This document shows, piece by piece, positions 46,017-57,979 of a stretch of 64,000 nucleotides of DNA (the first letter of the stretch is position 1; every line of letters starts with the position of its first letter). The position numbers were made by a program, and so were the translations under genes. Source of the stretch: Ephemerocybe angulata (lineage: Eukaryota; Basidiomycota; Agaricomycetes; Agaricales; Psathyrellaceae); assembly GCA_013368325.1 (NCBI GenBank), contig JAACJK010000002.1, positions 992,001 to 1,056,000 of the forward strand, given 5' to 3'. Under the pieces are notes generated by a model, which saw nothing but the letters and a program-made list of their open reading frames with translations, was not told where the DNA came from and searched no databases.

Positions 46017-48148
46017 CTACAAAGTGTAATAGAAACCTGGGGTGTCCTCGTTCACCCTCTTTCCCAGAGCCGCAAGCTTGTTCCGACGCTGGAATACAAG
46101 CGTATTGATGGCGAGCAAGAGTATCATGAAGAACTGGCAGGCCATCGTAGCCCATATTCCGGGGATGTAGCTACATCTACGTCAGCAGTGTCGTTGAGGA
46201 TATTGGTAAGCCACATACTCGGGATAGTCCTTTTGACGGAATACAAGCGTTGAGAAGATACCGCCAACGCCACCAAACGCGACGACGAGTGCTGTCGACA
46301 CAGATCGCTAGAGAAGGCCACAAAGTTTAGTTCGAATAGCGCATAGAGGAGGTCATAGATCACCTTGCTGTGCGACACAATATTGTTCGCATTCTGAGAC
46401 AGTGAGGCCATGTATCAGCGTCAGTCATCGTCTTCGAGCCAGTAGAGCACTCACATATGCCAAGATTCCGGGTATACAGCCTGACGCACCCATATTGATG
46501 AGAAATAGACCGAAATATCGCACTCCGTTCAGGTTCCCGTACCCCGTCACCATGAGACCCGTTATCGTAATGAGACTCTGCAAGAATATCCAAATTGCTC
46601 GCCTGTTAGTCTTGTCCGAGATCCACGCGAAGAAGTAGCAAGAGATAGCCTACATCACGTCGACTGGGTCAGCTTCAAACACAAAATGAGCGGCAGACCC
46701 GAAGGCGACTTACAGCTGCGACGTATGGAGGTGCACCGAGTAACAGTGAATCTCTAGTACCGAAGCCCATTCCGCTGAGAAGGATAGATGTAAAGAAGGC
46801 GATGGTATAAGCTGGCATCGTGGAGCTCATGAACATGAACCCTGCAGGCGTGGTTCGGGTGTTAGCAGGCACAGGTTCACGTGAATGGCCCATATCCTGA
46901 ACTCACCACAAGACCACAAGAAAGGATCGCAGAGATGCTTTAACACCTTCCTGAGTGTGATTGGATCAGGCAGCGAGTCCCTTCGGTCAGCCTCGATCCT
47001 ATCAAGCACCAGCTTCGTCTCCTCCTTGCTCAAAAAGGTGTTCTTGTCCGGGAAGTCGGGTATGAAGAACCACGTTAGGAGCCCGAGGACAATGGTCATG
47101 AGGCCCTCAAGGAGGAATATCCATCTCCAGCCTCGTAGACCTCCCCGGTCCCCGATAAGCTGGAGGGCATAGGCGAGGATAGATGAAAAGCCAGTAAGGG
47201 AGATGGCTGTGAGGTAGAAGATAGCCAGGCGCTTCTGAACCTCGTGTCTCTTATACCAGGTGGTGATGATGAACGCCATGGCGGGGAAGAATCCGGCCTG
47301 ATATCATCGAGAGGTCGACGTAAACGAAATGGCCGGGTGGAGAGAAGTGATGAGTTCCGAGACAATTGGGTTCGAGGTCGGAGTAGGAGAAGGGGAAAGC
47401 AGGGGAAAGGAGGGAGCGTGATAGCCTTTAGCATGGGTCCAGATTACGCGAAGGCGAAGACGTACCTCAAACGCGCCGAGAAGCACGCGAGTCAAACAGA
47501 GAAGGCCCCAGCTTGGGACGAACGCCATGCCGGTCTGTGCTGCACCCCACCCAACAACACAGATTGTTATCCACGACCGGGCACCAAGCCATCGGAGGAC
47601 AATGTTTCCGGGAATCTCTCTGTGTTAGTGGCGATTAGTATCACAGACGCGAGTGAGGCTTTAAGGCTAGATGCCTGAGGAGACGTACAGAAGGATATAG
47701 GGAGGGAAGTACACCATAGAAGCAATACTATATCGCTCGCCAATATTGATGTTCTTTACATGGCCCAGATTCCAATGAGGTCGAGCAGAGCAAGAGAATG
47801 ATAAGGATGTGACGTACCAAGTCCTTGCCCATACCCGATATCCGTGCAACGCCCAAGTTCGTGCGGTCAATTAATGAGATCGAATACACGAATCCAAGCA
47901 ACGGAAGCATCCTCCAATCAATCTTCCGTCTACGCACATGCGGAATAGTCGTCAGCCACATTAACCATCCAATATGGACGAAGGACTCACAGAACTCGTG
48001 CTACGGCCTGGGGATCATAGTGCGCATCCAGAGCGACAGACGAGATGTCCGCGTCGAGCTTCCCCGAGAGTTTCTCGCTATCGACACCCACATCCGTTTC
48101 CATCATGCTTGGCTGTTTCGAATTGTCTGGCTTGGAGTCAGTCGACAT
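46017..48148 (-). CDS. MFS transporter, allantoate permease (Dal5-like, anion:cation symporter) family
   Basis: Ten exons: 48148-47991, 47929-47818, 47753-47689, 47619-47466, 47297-46907, 46841-46714, 46649-46455, 46393-46364, 46307-46215 and a last one ending at 46017. The start is MSTDSKPDNS. After an acidic cytosolic N-terminus come family hallmarks: IDRTNLGVARISGM in helix 1, YSIASMVYFPPYILL, EIPGNIVLRWLGAR, AGFFPAMAFIITTWY, FFIPDFPDK, FAWISDKTNRR and ANNIVSHSK. IPGIWATMACQF begins the last helix. It is a plasma-membrane importer of small carboxylates, amides or vitamins; the substrate cannot be told. The junction between exons 9 and 10 is one base out of phase with the expected GT-AG sites, so there may be an error or a frameshift. 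It is the only ordinary metabolic gene in the window. Confidence 0.85.
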
Positions 48149-48960
48149 GTCCAGATCTAACCGGTGTTTAATCTTAGATGGCAGAACGCCGGGAAAGAAT
48201 GACTGTGGGGGACGATAATGGAAGAAAGAGGACGGCGTCAAGCTTGCTCATCGTCGGTCAGGTACGTTCTCATCTATATATGCTCACCAGCCGGCGCACC
48301 GCTCGTTGAAAGGGGCATTACGGTATAGACGGCTCTAGTGCGGCTGTCGCATCTGCTGAGCATCACCCCCACATATGTTCTCCTCGCGGCAGGTCCTGCT
48401 GCTCGTTGAACCTAAGATGACGTTAAACATGTAAGGAGTGATCAGGTGGAATATGGTTGGTGACTTAATAGTGAGGTTGTGCCTGTATAGGATGTGGGGG
48501 TGTTTGCGTCGGCTTTACGACCTGTGTGCGATGATGAGTGCCAAGGTGAGAGAGATTGGCCTGAAAAGCCGGCGGTGTCATGGAAGCGTGGACGTTCACC
48601 GCCGGTTTGGGGCGGAGACAAGTACGCCGTTCCAAGTATAAATAGCTCCGTCCACTAGTATCTCCACCGCTTGCTCGCTCAGGACCAGAATTGGGCTCAT
48701 ATAATGAGGACCTGAGTATGAGAAGCCTACTCAGACTCTTCTAGTATGTTGGATTGGCATCTCGCCAAGATACTTGAACCTTCTCCTCCATGTCGTCCCT
48801 AATTACATATCCCAGATTTGATATCAGTTCGACATCAACGGACTCGATCAAATTGGGACAGGTCGCAGCATGAGAGAAGCCCATGTAGCCCCAAGAAGAT
48901 TCAACGGATTTCCTCCTTGTGAAGCCCTGAGAGGATTATACATCCCACTGGGTGCACGCA
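48149..48960. other. Intergenic, probable promoter of the MFS gene
   Basis: Contains palindrome-rich sequence near 48560-48610 (GAAAAGCCGGCGGTG...CACCGCCGGTTTGG), a possible regulator-binding inverted repeat. No gene was recognised. Confidence 0.4.
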
Positions 48961-48999
48961 CTCCCAGGCCTCTCAGTCGAGCGGCTCGAGCCCCGAGGC

Positions 49000-49860
49000 G
49001 CCCATAGCCTGGTGAGCGTCAAGCAGGTCGTACCGCCTCCCGAGCTCTCGAGAGACCAGTACTGCGGTGACGAGGGACACGGTGGTGTAGTTCCCGTAGC
49101 GGTCGTGATGGCCATTGGAGCCTTTGGACAGGACGTGTTGGCCTGGGTAGTCGATGATGCGGGTGACGATCTCGGAGGGGGGAACGTAGACCTCAGACAC
49201 GTTGATGTGCGGAAGATGAAAACGGGTTTCGGTCAATTCGTGAGTCGCCTTTTATCCTCCATCCTGGCCCTTCCTCATCTTCTCCTTAAAGCATATGTTT
49301 TCTTTCTCGAATCCTGCTGTCGGGAACAAGGACATGGGCAAGGTCATCCTCGTGGGCTCTGCGAACGACCCCGTACCCTTCTTCTTGGCTCCCGGTAGCC
49401 TGACCACAGGCGCGAGCGCACAAAGGTACGAGCCGTGGACGATTCCAATGACACCGGCGTGGATATCACTCACATCATTCGCCCTTGTAGCTTCATCAGG
49501 CTGGAGCCTGGCACAGGCCAGTACGAATACTTCCGGATGATCAGGGTGTGCAGCGACAACGTTAGCATCCTCCATAGCAGGTTCGGCCGCCTCGAGGTCG
49601 TGACGCTCGATTCCCCAGACAATATTGGAAGCGTGCAGATCTCGAGCGAACAGTACTTCCAGCTCGACTACGAGCCGATGGACGTCGACAGCATCGAGTA
49701 CAAGTTCAAGGAGAGCAGGAGGTTTAACGAGCGTCCCCATATCCTGGTCGACACCTCAAACGAAACCGGCTCCGAACAGACGCTGACCTACGAGTTGAAC
49801 GAGAAGACGTCTACGACTTCGAAATGGGATTACAAGGTCGGTATCAAGCTCGACACGTCC
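49000..49860 (+). pseudogene. Aerolysin-like pseudogene broken by an inversion
   Basis: The plus strand from about 49320 to 49858 matches exon 1 (second half) and exon 2 of the gene at 42251, up to GIKL. The first half of exon 1 and its upstream region lie on the minus strand at about 49318-49030. The two parts therefore point away from each other from a breakpoint near 49320. On the inverted piece the start codon is GTG instead of ATG, and about 18 bp are missing. The intron boundary around 49490 is damaged, and exon 3 is absent. At 49860 it runs directly into the 3' flank of the secreted-peptide gene, with a CACTA-like end sequence (GCCATGCAACAACCCCTGGG) at the join. It cannot encode a working protein. 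Confidence 0.85.
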
Positions 49861-50235
49861 CACTCCCTAGCCATGCAACAACCCCTGGGACCCATTAGAT
49901 ACACTGGTTCTCAGGTCGCCTTGCTCACTCACGGGCACTGCGTTTGGGATGCCATATGTCACTCGTGTGAGAAGCATAGGACTGCTCACTGTGGTAAATA
50001 CGAAAAGGGATTGTATGATGTTACATACTATGCAAATGCGTTGAGACGAGCTATGTACTACAAAACAAAGTCCAAGTGCCGAAATGGGTGGGTAAATAAC
50101 GATAGAAAACGAAAGCGAAAGTTTGGGATGGAAATCATGAGTAAGTTCAGAGGAATAAATGATGCGGTGCGTCGAAGGAATGTGTTTTGGTGGTGGTGTT
50201 GGTGGGCTGAAAAGCTCCAAAGGCTATTCCGAGCT

Positions 50236-50455
50236 CTACTTGCATGCGTTCATCATCTGGCATGATTGAGGTTGTGCAACGGGCGCGCGTTGCGTGAGAT
50301 CAAGAGCATCTGGTGCTGGTAGGGGGGAGGATGAAGCGAGGGCGGTCACTGCGAAAGAAAGTCAGTCAGTGTCTCTCCCCGTGGCAACCTTATAATTAGG
50401 CTGGAAACATACTGATTGCGACGACGACGGTGCAGCTGAGGACGTTGAATTGCAT
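50236..50455 (-). CDS. Small secreted peptide, 51 aa, copy 2
   Basis: Exons 50455-50413 and 50348-50236, with a 64-bp intron at the same codon as copy 1. It begins MQFNVLSCTVVVAIMTALAS, so the signal peptide is conserved. The mature part ends CQMMNACK. Differences from the copy at 24030 are conservative (I/V, L/I, V/A, G/D, Q/M), while the introns and flanks differ more, which suggests selection on the protein. The TATA-like region and 3' flank are shared. No family was recognised. Confidence 0.82.
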
Positions 50456-51180
50456 GGTGGATGGATGGGCGGACGCGGATGGTCGGCTTGCTTCAACTGT
50501 GGTGCGAGAGGGTAGAGCGGGGCGATTTGATTTATTGCTCGTACATTGTCCTACGTTCTTCGTACAGTACTTATAGCTATGGGTGTCACAGACGGCTCAC
50601 GGCACGAGTGGAGAGACTGGGAGGACTGTTAACAAGCAGTCTTCCAAATTGGGAAGCGATTAACCCAAATCGGGGGTTCCTTATGTTTGATTCAATCCCC
50701 AGGCTGGGCCGCTGGAGTTTAGAAGCAATTTTCGGTCGGTCGGTCGCGGGTACGATTGGGAAGTGTCTTTGTGCTTCCAGCGATGGCTCCATGATGGATA
50801 GCGTCAGACTGTACTTACACTGAGCATGGCTCAAGTGACGAGCAGTGTACGGTCAATATAAATATTTGCCAGGGACTCTATGTCTCGGCGTATATACCAG
50901 ACAGCAGATGCATCCAAAAGGGTCACCCGGATAATCAAATGGACAAGCCCAGGAGGACGTTTGTCTTGTGCTTTGACCCAACTGTCTGATGCAACGTTGT
51001 GGCGTGCATTCGCTCGGTGTGCTGAGCAACAAGGTTAGTCTCGTCTAAGGACATGGCGTCTACAGCCAATACTCGGTCATGATAGTTCTGTGGAGAGAAA
51101 GGCTCGTCGGGGTGGTAATCGCAAGTGCGAATCCGGTCCTCGGCGATAGACACGTCGCACCCTCAGGTACATAAGCATAT

Positions 51181-51951
51181 CCCAGCTAAAGAAATATGGG
51201 CACTCATCAACCGCCTGCCAGTGTCGTATCCTCTCTTGCAATTAATAGCTGCTCTGTCAATCAAAGTTGATCAGGGCATTGGAGGCCTAAGCGCTTAGCC
51301 TAGCGCTTAAATCCCACGGTTTCGTGGTGACGCGCGTGAGTCGAAAGTCAAACAAGCTCCGAAGGGAATTATAAGTAATAGTAATCGTTGTAAGTGAGAT
51401 GACCGCACTACCGCTAGGTAGTTGTCTTGCGGTTGGTTAGTATAAAGCGTAATATTACGAGCATGCTACTCTCCTCCACACTACACCCAAAGGACTCTCC
51501 TCATGCTCATCGGATGCCACTAGATGCCACAATACTATTCACCAGCTTCAACCTCAGCGAGAAGTGTTATGACCGCCAAGTTGGAGAGCGACGGCCACCC
51601 GCTTCTTGAGGATAGATACCTATTTAGTTCCGACATTGACTTCGTTCATTTCAACTAGACTAGAAATCTGTCTTTAGTGAGAGCTTTATATGTATTCCGG
51701 CATGCTTTTTCTCCCCCACCACTTCCTCTCATTTCTGCCTTTTGTACTCCACATATCGGTCAGAACCTTTCGAAGCAACACTGAATATTTTTTGTCGTTA
51801 TACGTTTTTACATGACTTGAAGGATATAATGATGACATAGAGGCTAGCTAAGCAATAGAAACTATGTTCCAAATGGTCTTAGTTGCAGCGAAAGGTAACT
51901 TGAAGGCGCGGGAGAAAAGGAAAATAACACATGGAATAGAATTAGCTATGG
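51181..51951. other. Intergenic, no gene recognised
   Basis: AT-rich spacer between the duplicated peptide segment and a kinase gene that ends towards it. GCGCTTAGCCTAGCGCTTA at 51291-51309 is a small imperfect palindrome. Nothing else seen. Confidence 0.4.
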
Positions 51952-54656
51952 CTAATCTATATTCGTGGACTCTGCACCGGAGCTGCTGCTTGTTGTAGTG
52001 CGTAGACGCTTGTGTGGTGGGGTGTCCGAGTCCGAGTCCGAGTCCCCCAAGTCGCGAGACGACCTCCTCTTCGCGGACTTCTTCAACTTTCCAAAGTAAG
52101 AGGGCACGTGAAACCCCGATTCGTGCTCACTGTAGGGCGAAGACGGGCAGGAAGGTATAAACGGTGCCCGAGGATCCGTCCCACCAGGCTTATCCAGCTC
52201 CTCCAGCGCTGTGTCGAAGAGCGCCAGGATGGCCGTGTAATGCGCATCAAGACCGTCATGGAGATTCTCAAGGAGGGCTTTCCGCACTCTCCTTCCATCT
52301 CGATCACGAATATGGACTTTGGTAGTCACAAGAGGGAGGAGATACTTGCGTAGCTTGTCGCAAAGCTCCGTGCACGCGGTGCTCCAGTATAGCGGAGGCC
52401 GCCGACACTCGGGGCCCAACATTGTGAGATAATGCAGTTTGTTGAGTGAAGCATTCCGCAGAACTGGGATCTCCCATCTCGCCAGAACGGAATCTGGCTT
52501 ATACGCATCGGCTGCCTGGCGCCCAGGTCCCTCAAAGCCGTAGAGGAGATGACAGAAGACGTAAAAGAAGGACTCGAGGTCATCGAGGTAGTCGCGCGGG
52601 AGGGCAGGGTAACACGGGTTGAGCGCGTCGAGAACGCAGACAGACGTATACAAGTAGGTTCCCTGGAGATGTTATTAGCTCGATGTTTGGATTGAAGTAG
52701 AATGCAACATACCCCTGGGTGCTCTACGGGTACATAAGTGCTCGGACCATTGACCTCAGCGGCCATTCCGAGGTCGATGATGACTCCCTTGTACTCTCCT
52801 CCGCCTTCTCCAAATAGGATATTGTCGATGGATATATCTTGATGAAGAACACCGGCTTTGAGGAGATTCAGGTGACCTGGAGGGCGTATCGGTGAGTTCC
52901 AGTTACAGAGTTTAAAGAAGGACCTCCGTACCTTTGATTGCGTCGCGCAGAGCTTCCACGACTTGTCGTTGAGAAGTGAAGCGATGTAAAGGCGCGCCAT
53001 ACCGAGTTAATGTAGCGCGCGACATTGTACGGTTCTCGAATCCTTCGGCGCTCAGGTCGAAGCATGGAGGCCGGAAGGTCTTGGTCTGCGCCCGCGCATC
53101 GTCAAACGCCACCATCTGCACCACACCTCCGACGCCCTGCGCCTTTTTGAGGAAGGTGTACTCAGGAGGCTGGGAGTCGGTCCGCCACGAGTCTTTCAGA
53201 AGAATGGGGTTCCCGTTCTTGTCTCGGGCGTTCCAGCACACGGGACCGCCTCCTCGCACACCCGTCCTAGCGAAACCGGGCTCGTTTAGGCTCAGTGGGT
53301 ACTTCACCCGCTTCCCTGAAGCGTCGACAGTGGATACGGTTCCAGAGATCCTGACGCCGTTTTTGACTTTCCATTGGACAGAGGTATCAAGACCCAGGAT
53401 AGTTTCGTTTGCTGACGAGAGGCCGAGAATGAGCCTCACGAGTGTATACGGTTCTTCGTTGATGTGTATCGCGTCGGTTTTGTATCCACCGCTGCAGTCG
53501 CAGTGCACGAGGCGGGCCTGCGACTCGGTGAGAAGCATAGATCGAGCGAATAGCCGATTTTGTTGGTGGAGCATGATTTGTCTAGAAAATAGATTAGAAT
53601 CGACTTTAGCTGGCATGAATCAATAAGCCCTTACCTAGTATAAACTGCGAGATGGTCAACATCGGTCTCTGAGGTATCAGGGTCTCGCCTGATGTCAAAG
53701 ACCGACGCAACATTACTGAATCCAATAGCGATTGGCTTTGGCTCAGCCGTATTACGAGGGTGCGCAAATGAAGGCCCAGTCGCTTTGATAGCCAGACTGG
53801 GCATCGAAACTTGAGTAGAGTCGTAGTAGTGAGTGAATGACGTGTCGTGCGTATCCACAACGCTCCGGGTCTTCCTGACGTTCCCCAACCCATCTATTAT
53901 CTTTTGAATAACCTTGGCGAAAGGAGCACGCATATCCTCGTTGGCTTGAGGATCCGTCGGAATATCGGTCCAGGTGCGGCTCTTGAAGTCGTACAGACCA
54001 GATGTAACGAGGAAGTTCTTGATCTGTCGATCCGAGGCGGCGTTCCGGTAGAGGCCTTTCAGGCACGAGCCTTCGACGGTGACGAGGCCCTTGAGGTCAT
54101 CTATCGCAACATTCCTCTGCTTCTCGAGCCTGATCCGGTCCTCCTGAGCTTTGTCGATCGAAGATTCCGAAATGTCGCTTCCGGTGCTCTCGGGCTCGGA
54201 AAGAACGTCTGTCTCGGGGCTGGGAGCGACCTCGGTGGATATGCGGGGCTCAGAATCAGAGTGAGTAGACTCTGAGTCTCCAGCTGGGCTAACAGTGGCA
54301 GATTCTGCGGTGGAACCGAGTTCGGTACTGGGTTCCTCGCACAGTGCGTCCAGTTGTTTGGAGGCCATAGCGTCGTTATCAAGAGGAGTGGATTGCGCTC
54401 GAGCCTTCTCATCCTTCTTCTGTCGAGTTCCTGCGCTGGCGGTTTTCATTCCTTGCTTGCGACGCTTCGCAGTCTGAGTCTTCCTGGGACTGGGTTGCAC
54501 CTTCTCGGTGGATTCTGTGGTATCGCCAGGCTGAATTGCCTGAGATCGTAACGCTTGCGTCGAACGTGGCTGAGACTCGGAAACGTTCGGAGCCCCAATA
54601 CAGGGTGGGTCCATTTCTGTGTATTCGAGCTGAGATGATGCGCTGTGGTCTGCCAA
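51952..54656 (-). CDS. FunK1 fungal-type protein kinase, divergent group 1
   Basis: Exons 54656-53635, 53581-52932, 52876-52713 and 52662-51952 give 848 aa. The start at 54656 (MADHSASSQ) is the longest; MDPPCIGAP at 54614 is an alternative. The N-terminal domain is changed at both nuclease-like motifs: MPSLAI for PD and FDIR for D-x-K. The kinase keeps ILLKDSW. The catalytic loop reads HQDISIDNIL, with Gln for the HRD Arg, and the DFG equivalent is IDLGMA, which keeps the Asp. Catalysis is possible. The C-terminal tail is long and Ser/Asp-rich (GDSDSDSDTPPHKRLR). It pairs with the copy at 1-2343 in losing the HRD Arg. An isolated duplicate of its exon 1 lies at 57980-58545. Confidence 0.9.
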
Positions 54657-55439
54657 AGCAGGCGTGAGCCCAAGTTCAGGGTGATGGTGGTGGAGAATAA
54701 TGAACCTGTTGATGGCGAAACTCGTGAAATGGGCTGAATGGAACGTGGGAATCTATGCCACTCCGCGCGAATGGCCCCTTCAGGTCCCTCCCACTGTCTC
54801 AAATATAAGAGATAATTAACGAATGTACTAATGTACACGCGTTATAACCCCCTAAAATACTCCGATGTAATCAAAGCTTCTGTCTGTGAGTCTCCCGGAG
54901 AACAACAACATCCATGAGATGTAAATTATTTACGTGCAGGATCGACACACTCAGGGTACGCCAGTCCCCTCGGTCGTCCTGCTCCAACTAAACGTGGAGG
55001 TCATAGCTCGCGCTGAGGCCATGCTCGGTCGCATCGTCACCATTTGCGATCCATATATATAAAACTACTAGTATGAGTGGTGCATCTAGCTTGGCTAGGT
55101 CCCTTGATATCCTGATGAGATGCCGCCATGAAGCGGTGGATGGATAAACGACATATCTTATCGCTTGAACTCGAGGCTGGTAAAAGAGTCACGGACGGAC
55201 TAAAACTGAGTGAGAACTCTATTATCCTCGGCAAATATCCAGAGCACTGAAACTATCTTTGCAGAAAGACGGATAGTTGGACCCAACAATGTGAATGCAC
55301 CGCTGCGCACGAAGGGGATGTATTACTCTAGCCCTTAGGCTTTGACTCGTTCCTCTATTTACCTCAACCCGCCAGTACGCAGTAAGAACATTGGCCGGAA
55401 TATAGAAGAAGAAGTTTCATCCTCGTGCTATCCTCTCAG
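54657..55439. other. Intergenic, no gene recognised
   Basis: Includes the upstream region of the kinase gene (CACCACCATCACCC at 54681-54695, a weak version of the group 1 leader). The rest holds no supported feature. Confidence 0.4.
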
Positions 55440-56275
55440 TCGCTTTAGACGCTCGAGGTCGACTTGAGGGCAGGTCGCATCAACCTCGTGGGAAACCGCC
55501 CGACACCCAAACCGTCATTCCCCGACCTCATCCTCGTCCTCCTCATCCACCACCGCCCACACGCCTAGAATGCGCCCGCTTGAATGGAAAATGCTCGGAT
55601 ACGGCATTTTGTGGATGCAATGCGCCTTTTAAGGGCGGAAAGGACCGAACTCCTCGCACTGGAGCGCAACACGGACGTGCTCCTGCAACGTGAACGCCCG
55701 CCTTCACCGGTACACACAGCACGACAAGGTCACGCCCTAGGGTCGTGTATTCTGGAATCGCCTATGCCCTGAAGCGCCCTTCACTAGCCAACGGGCTGCT
55801 CCGTCGCCTTCCGCGCCCTTGCCGGCTGTGCATTTGGAAGCGGCAACGCTCTATGTGAGAAGAAGATCGTTCTAGTCATGGGGTACCACCAGATGCTCGA
55901 GAACATCGAGCACTGCACCCTGAGCGCTTCTCGAGTGTGATGTAGAACGTGTAGCGCAGACTCGGGAAGCCGGCGCCGGTGCCGAGGACGGAGGGCGAGC
56001 AGGACAGTTTGGGCGTAGACGCTGTTGGGGTTCCAGCGATGGATGGATCGCATGGGTCGGATTGTATGGATTGTGAGTCCAGCCCTTTTCGTGCTGCATA
56101 TGGACTTACGGTGTCGGTTTTCGCCACAGCTGAGGCTGATCTCATACCTCACCCTTCCCAACCTCCTCCACCTCGCCTCCACGGCCCTGTCGTCCTTCCT
56201 AATTCGCACCCGCAACGTCAGGCGAAGTTCCATGCGATGCTAGAGCTTTAACAGAAGATGAAGCCGTAGAGTAAT
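55440..56275 (+). pseudogene. Decayed third copy of the 39213 hypothetical gene
   Basis: The 5' flank (CTTGAGGGCAGGTCGCATCA, CGACACCCAAACCGTC) lines up with 39090-39150. A coding-like part from 55570 (MRPLEWKMLGY) hits a stop after MQCAF and drifts through several frames. The order ALKRPS, the alanine-rich stretch and GWSDGLY-like parts can still be followed: GCCCTGAAGCGCCCTTC at 55767 is the clearest. The end AAGTTCCATGCGATGCTAGA at 56224 matches FDAMLE near the intact C-terminus. It is much older than the copy at 11630-12660. Confidence 0.7.
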
Positions 56276-57979
56276 AGCGGGATGGGTTGGAGATGCCTGT
56301 AAACTCAGCTTTTTCGACCTGTGTAGATCGCCTGATCTTGACTCCGCGCCAGTCCTTCCTCCGCTTGAACCAAGATATGAAACTCCCTTCTCGCTGTTCC
56401 TCCGCTTTGGATGCCCCGCCAACCAGGAGCTCCAAACCGACGCACAGGAGGGCATGATTCAGACTGCATACGCACCGCGCCGCACTCCCGTCTAGTTGGG
56501 AGCCTGCGCCGAAGCCGAGCGACGGTGATGGTGAACTGCAGAGACAGTCTGCGCCTCCCATGACCTTCTCCAGGTGGAGTTCCGACGTCTGAGCCCAGGC
56601 AAGGTTGAGGGCTATGATTCTGGACCGTATTCTGGACGAAGCGCGTATGTACGAAGCGAAGCAAGTCGATGGCTGTCGGACGATTCGAGAAGGCTGACGG
56701 ACGAAGTAGAGGGGACCTCCATGGTGGTTCTGGAAGGATGGAAGGACGACGGTGAGTGTGTCAGTTCTCAACACAGAGCCTCTCGTGCACTGACATAGTC
56801 CTTTTAGTCAGAAGTAACTCTCCGACGACGAGCGCTGCACTAATCTGTTGTCTGTTGTCTGTTTTTGGGCTCGGATTCTCGCCCACCAGCTGAAGGGAAG
56901 AAGAGGAGGCCAGTGGCTCACACATGATGCATCCTAGACTCCAGGGGGGCGAGGTTGCGTCTAATGTGCGACAACATTCGCTCCAGTAGAGAGAAGCGTT
57001 GTTCTACAGTGACGAGGGACCTGAGCACGGTGAGGTGCTATGGGCACCCAACAGTCATGGTTCCGCCTGAACCCGACTCTCGCTTTCTTCTTAGGTTTTA
57101 AGACCCAGAGCCTTATCCCAAGGCGTCACGTTCTCGAGTTTACGTTCAGTGCTTGCCGCAGTATGTTCTGCGATGCGCTGCGACTGGAGCTGAATGGAGT
57201 CGCGATGGATTCTCCGATTGCCTCGACAGCATCCGATGCTCTGCTGGAGGGAGGTCGTGATCTACGGTATCGAAAAACCTGAGCGCAGGTCGGTGCTATG
57301 GGAGTTCAGGAGTCGTGGATCTTCCAATCCCCGAGGGCTCTCGCCTTTTTCTGGAGGAATGAGTGGGGTTAAGGCCCCGTTCCAGCGCTTGACGCAAGGT
57401 GTATGGTGAGGCGGCTGGAGCGTTTGTATACCTTCCATGCATCCTTCGGTCGGTCCTCTGCGAACCGAGGAGCGTAGGTAAGAGCTTCTGGTGAACTTGG
57501 TGTTCGGTGTGACTGTGGGCAGGGCATGAATCGAACCCACTTTTGACTTGAGAATACTTTGCGGCGCGTTGTTGTGCGTGAGCGACCGACGTCCCGGAGT
57601 GTTCATATGCGCCATATCTGCGATTCGTGAGTTCAGTAGATCGTTTGGTGGTTCTTAACCGAGGTGAGTGGGTAAGTGCTTATAGCTGTCTTTGTGTCGT
57701 ATGAAAGCGAGCTAGGGGATGTCAACCGAAGCAGAGGAAGAGAGATGAGGGGATTGTCCGCGTTGATGAGGTGTCTGGCGTGGATTGTGGAACGCTTTGA
57801 GATATACTCTGCATGCTGTGAGAATCAATTTCTCCATCCCTCTTGGGGGCTATAAATGCGCTGCTCTCGACGACTATGTGCGATGATGAGGTTGATAGAG
57901 GATGGGCAGGTACCATACTTTGACTCGCGAAACGAGCAGTAGATCAAACATTAGCCATGTTATTGAATGTGTGGCGCGC
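56276..57979. other. Intergenic, no gene recognised
   Basis: Short ORFs on both strands, some overlapping each other, without domains or consistent splicing. No gene could be supported. Confidence 0.4.

Noticed and set aside
22900..51180. LTR retrotransposon explaining the repeated segments
   Set aside because: Repeats are inverted rather than direct, and no reverse transcriptase, integrase or gag-like frame was seen.
57525..57560. Possible tRNA T-arm (GGGTTCGATTC on the minus strand)
   Set aside because: The stem does not pair and no matching acceptor or anticodon arm was found around it.
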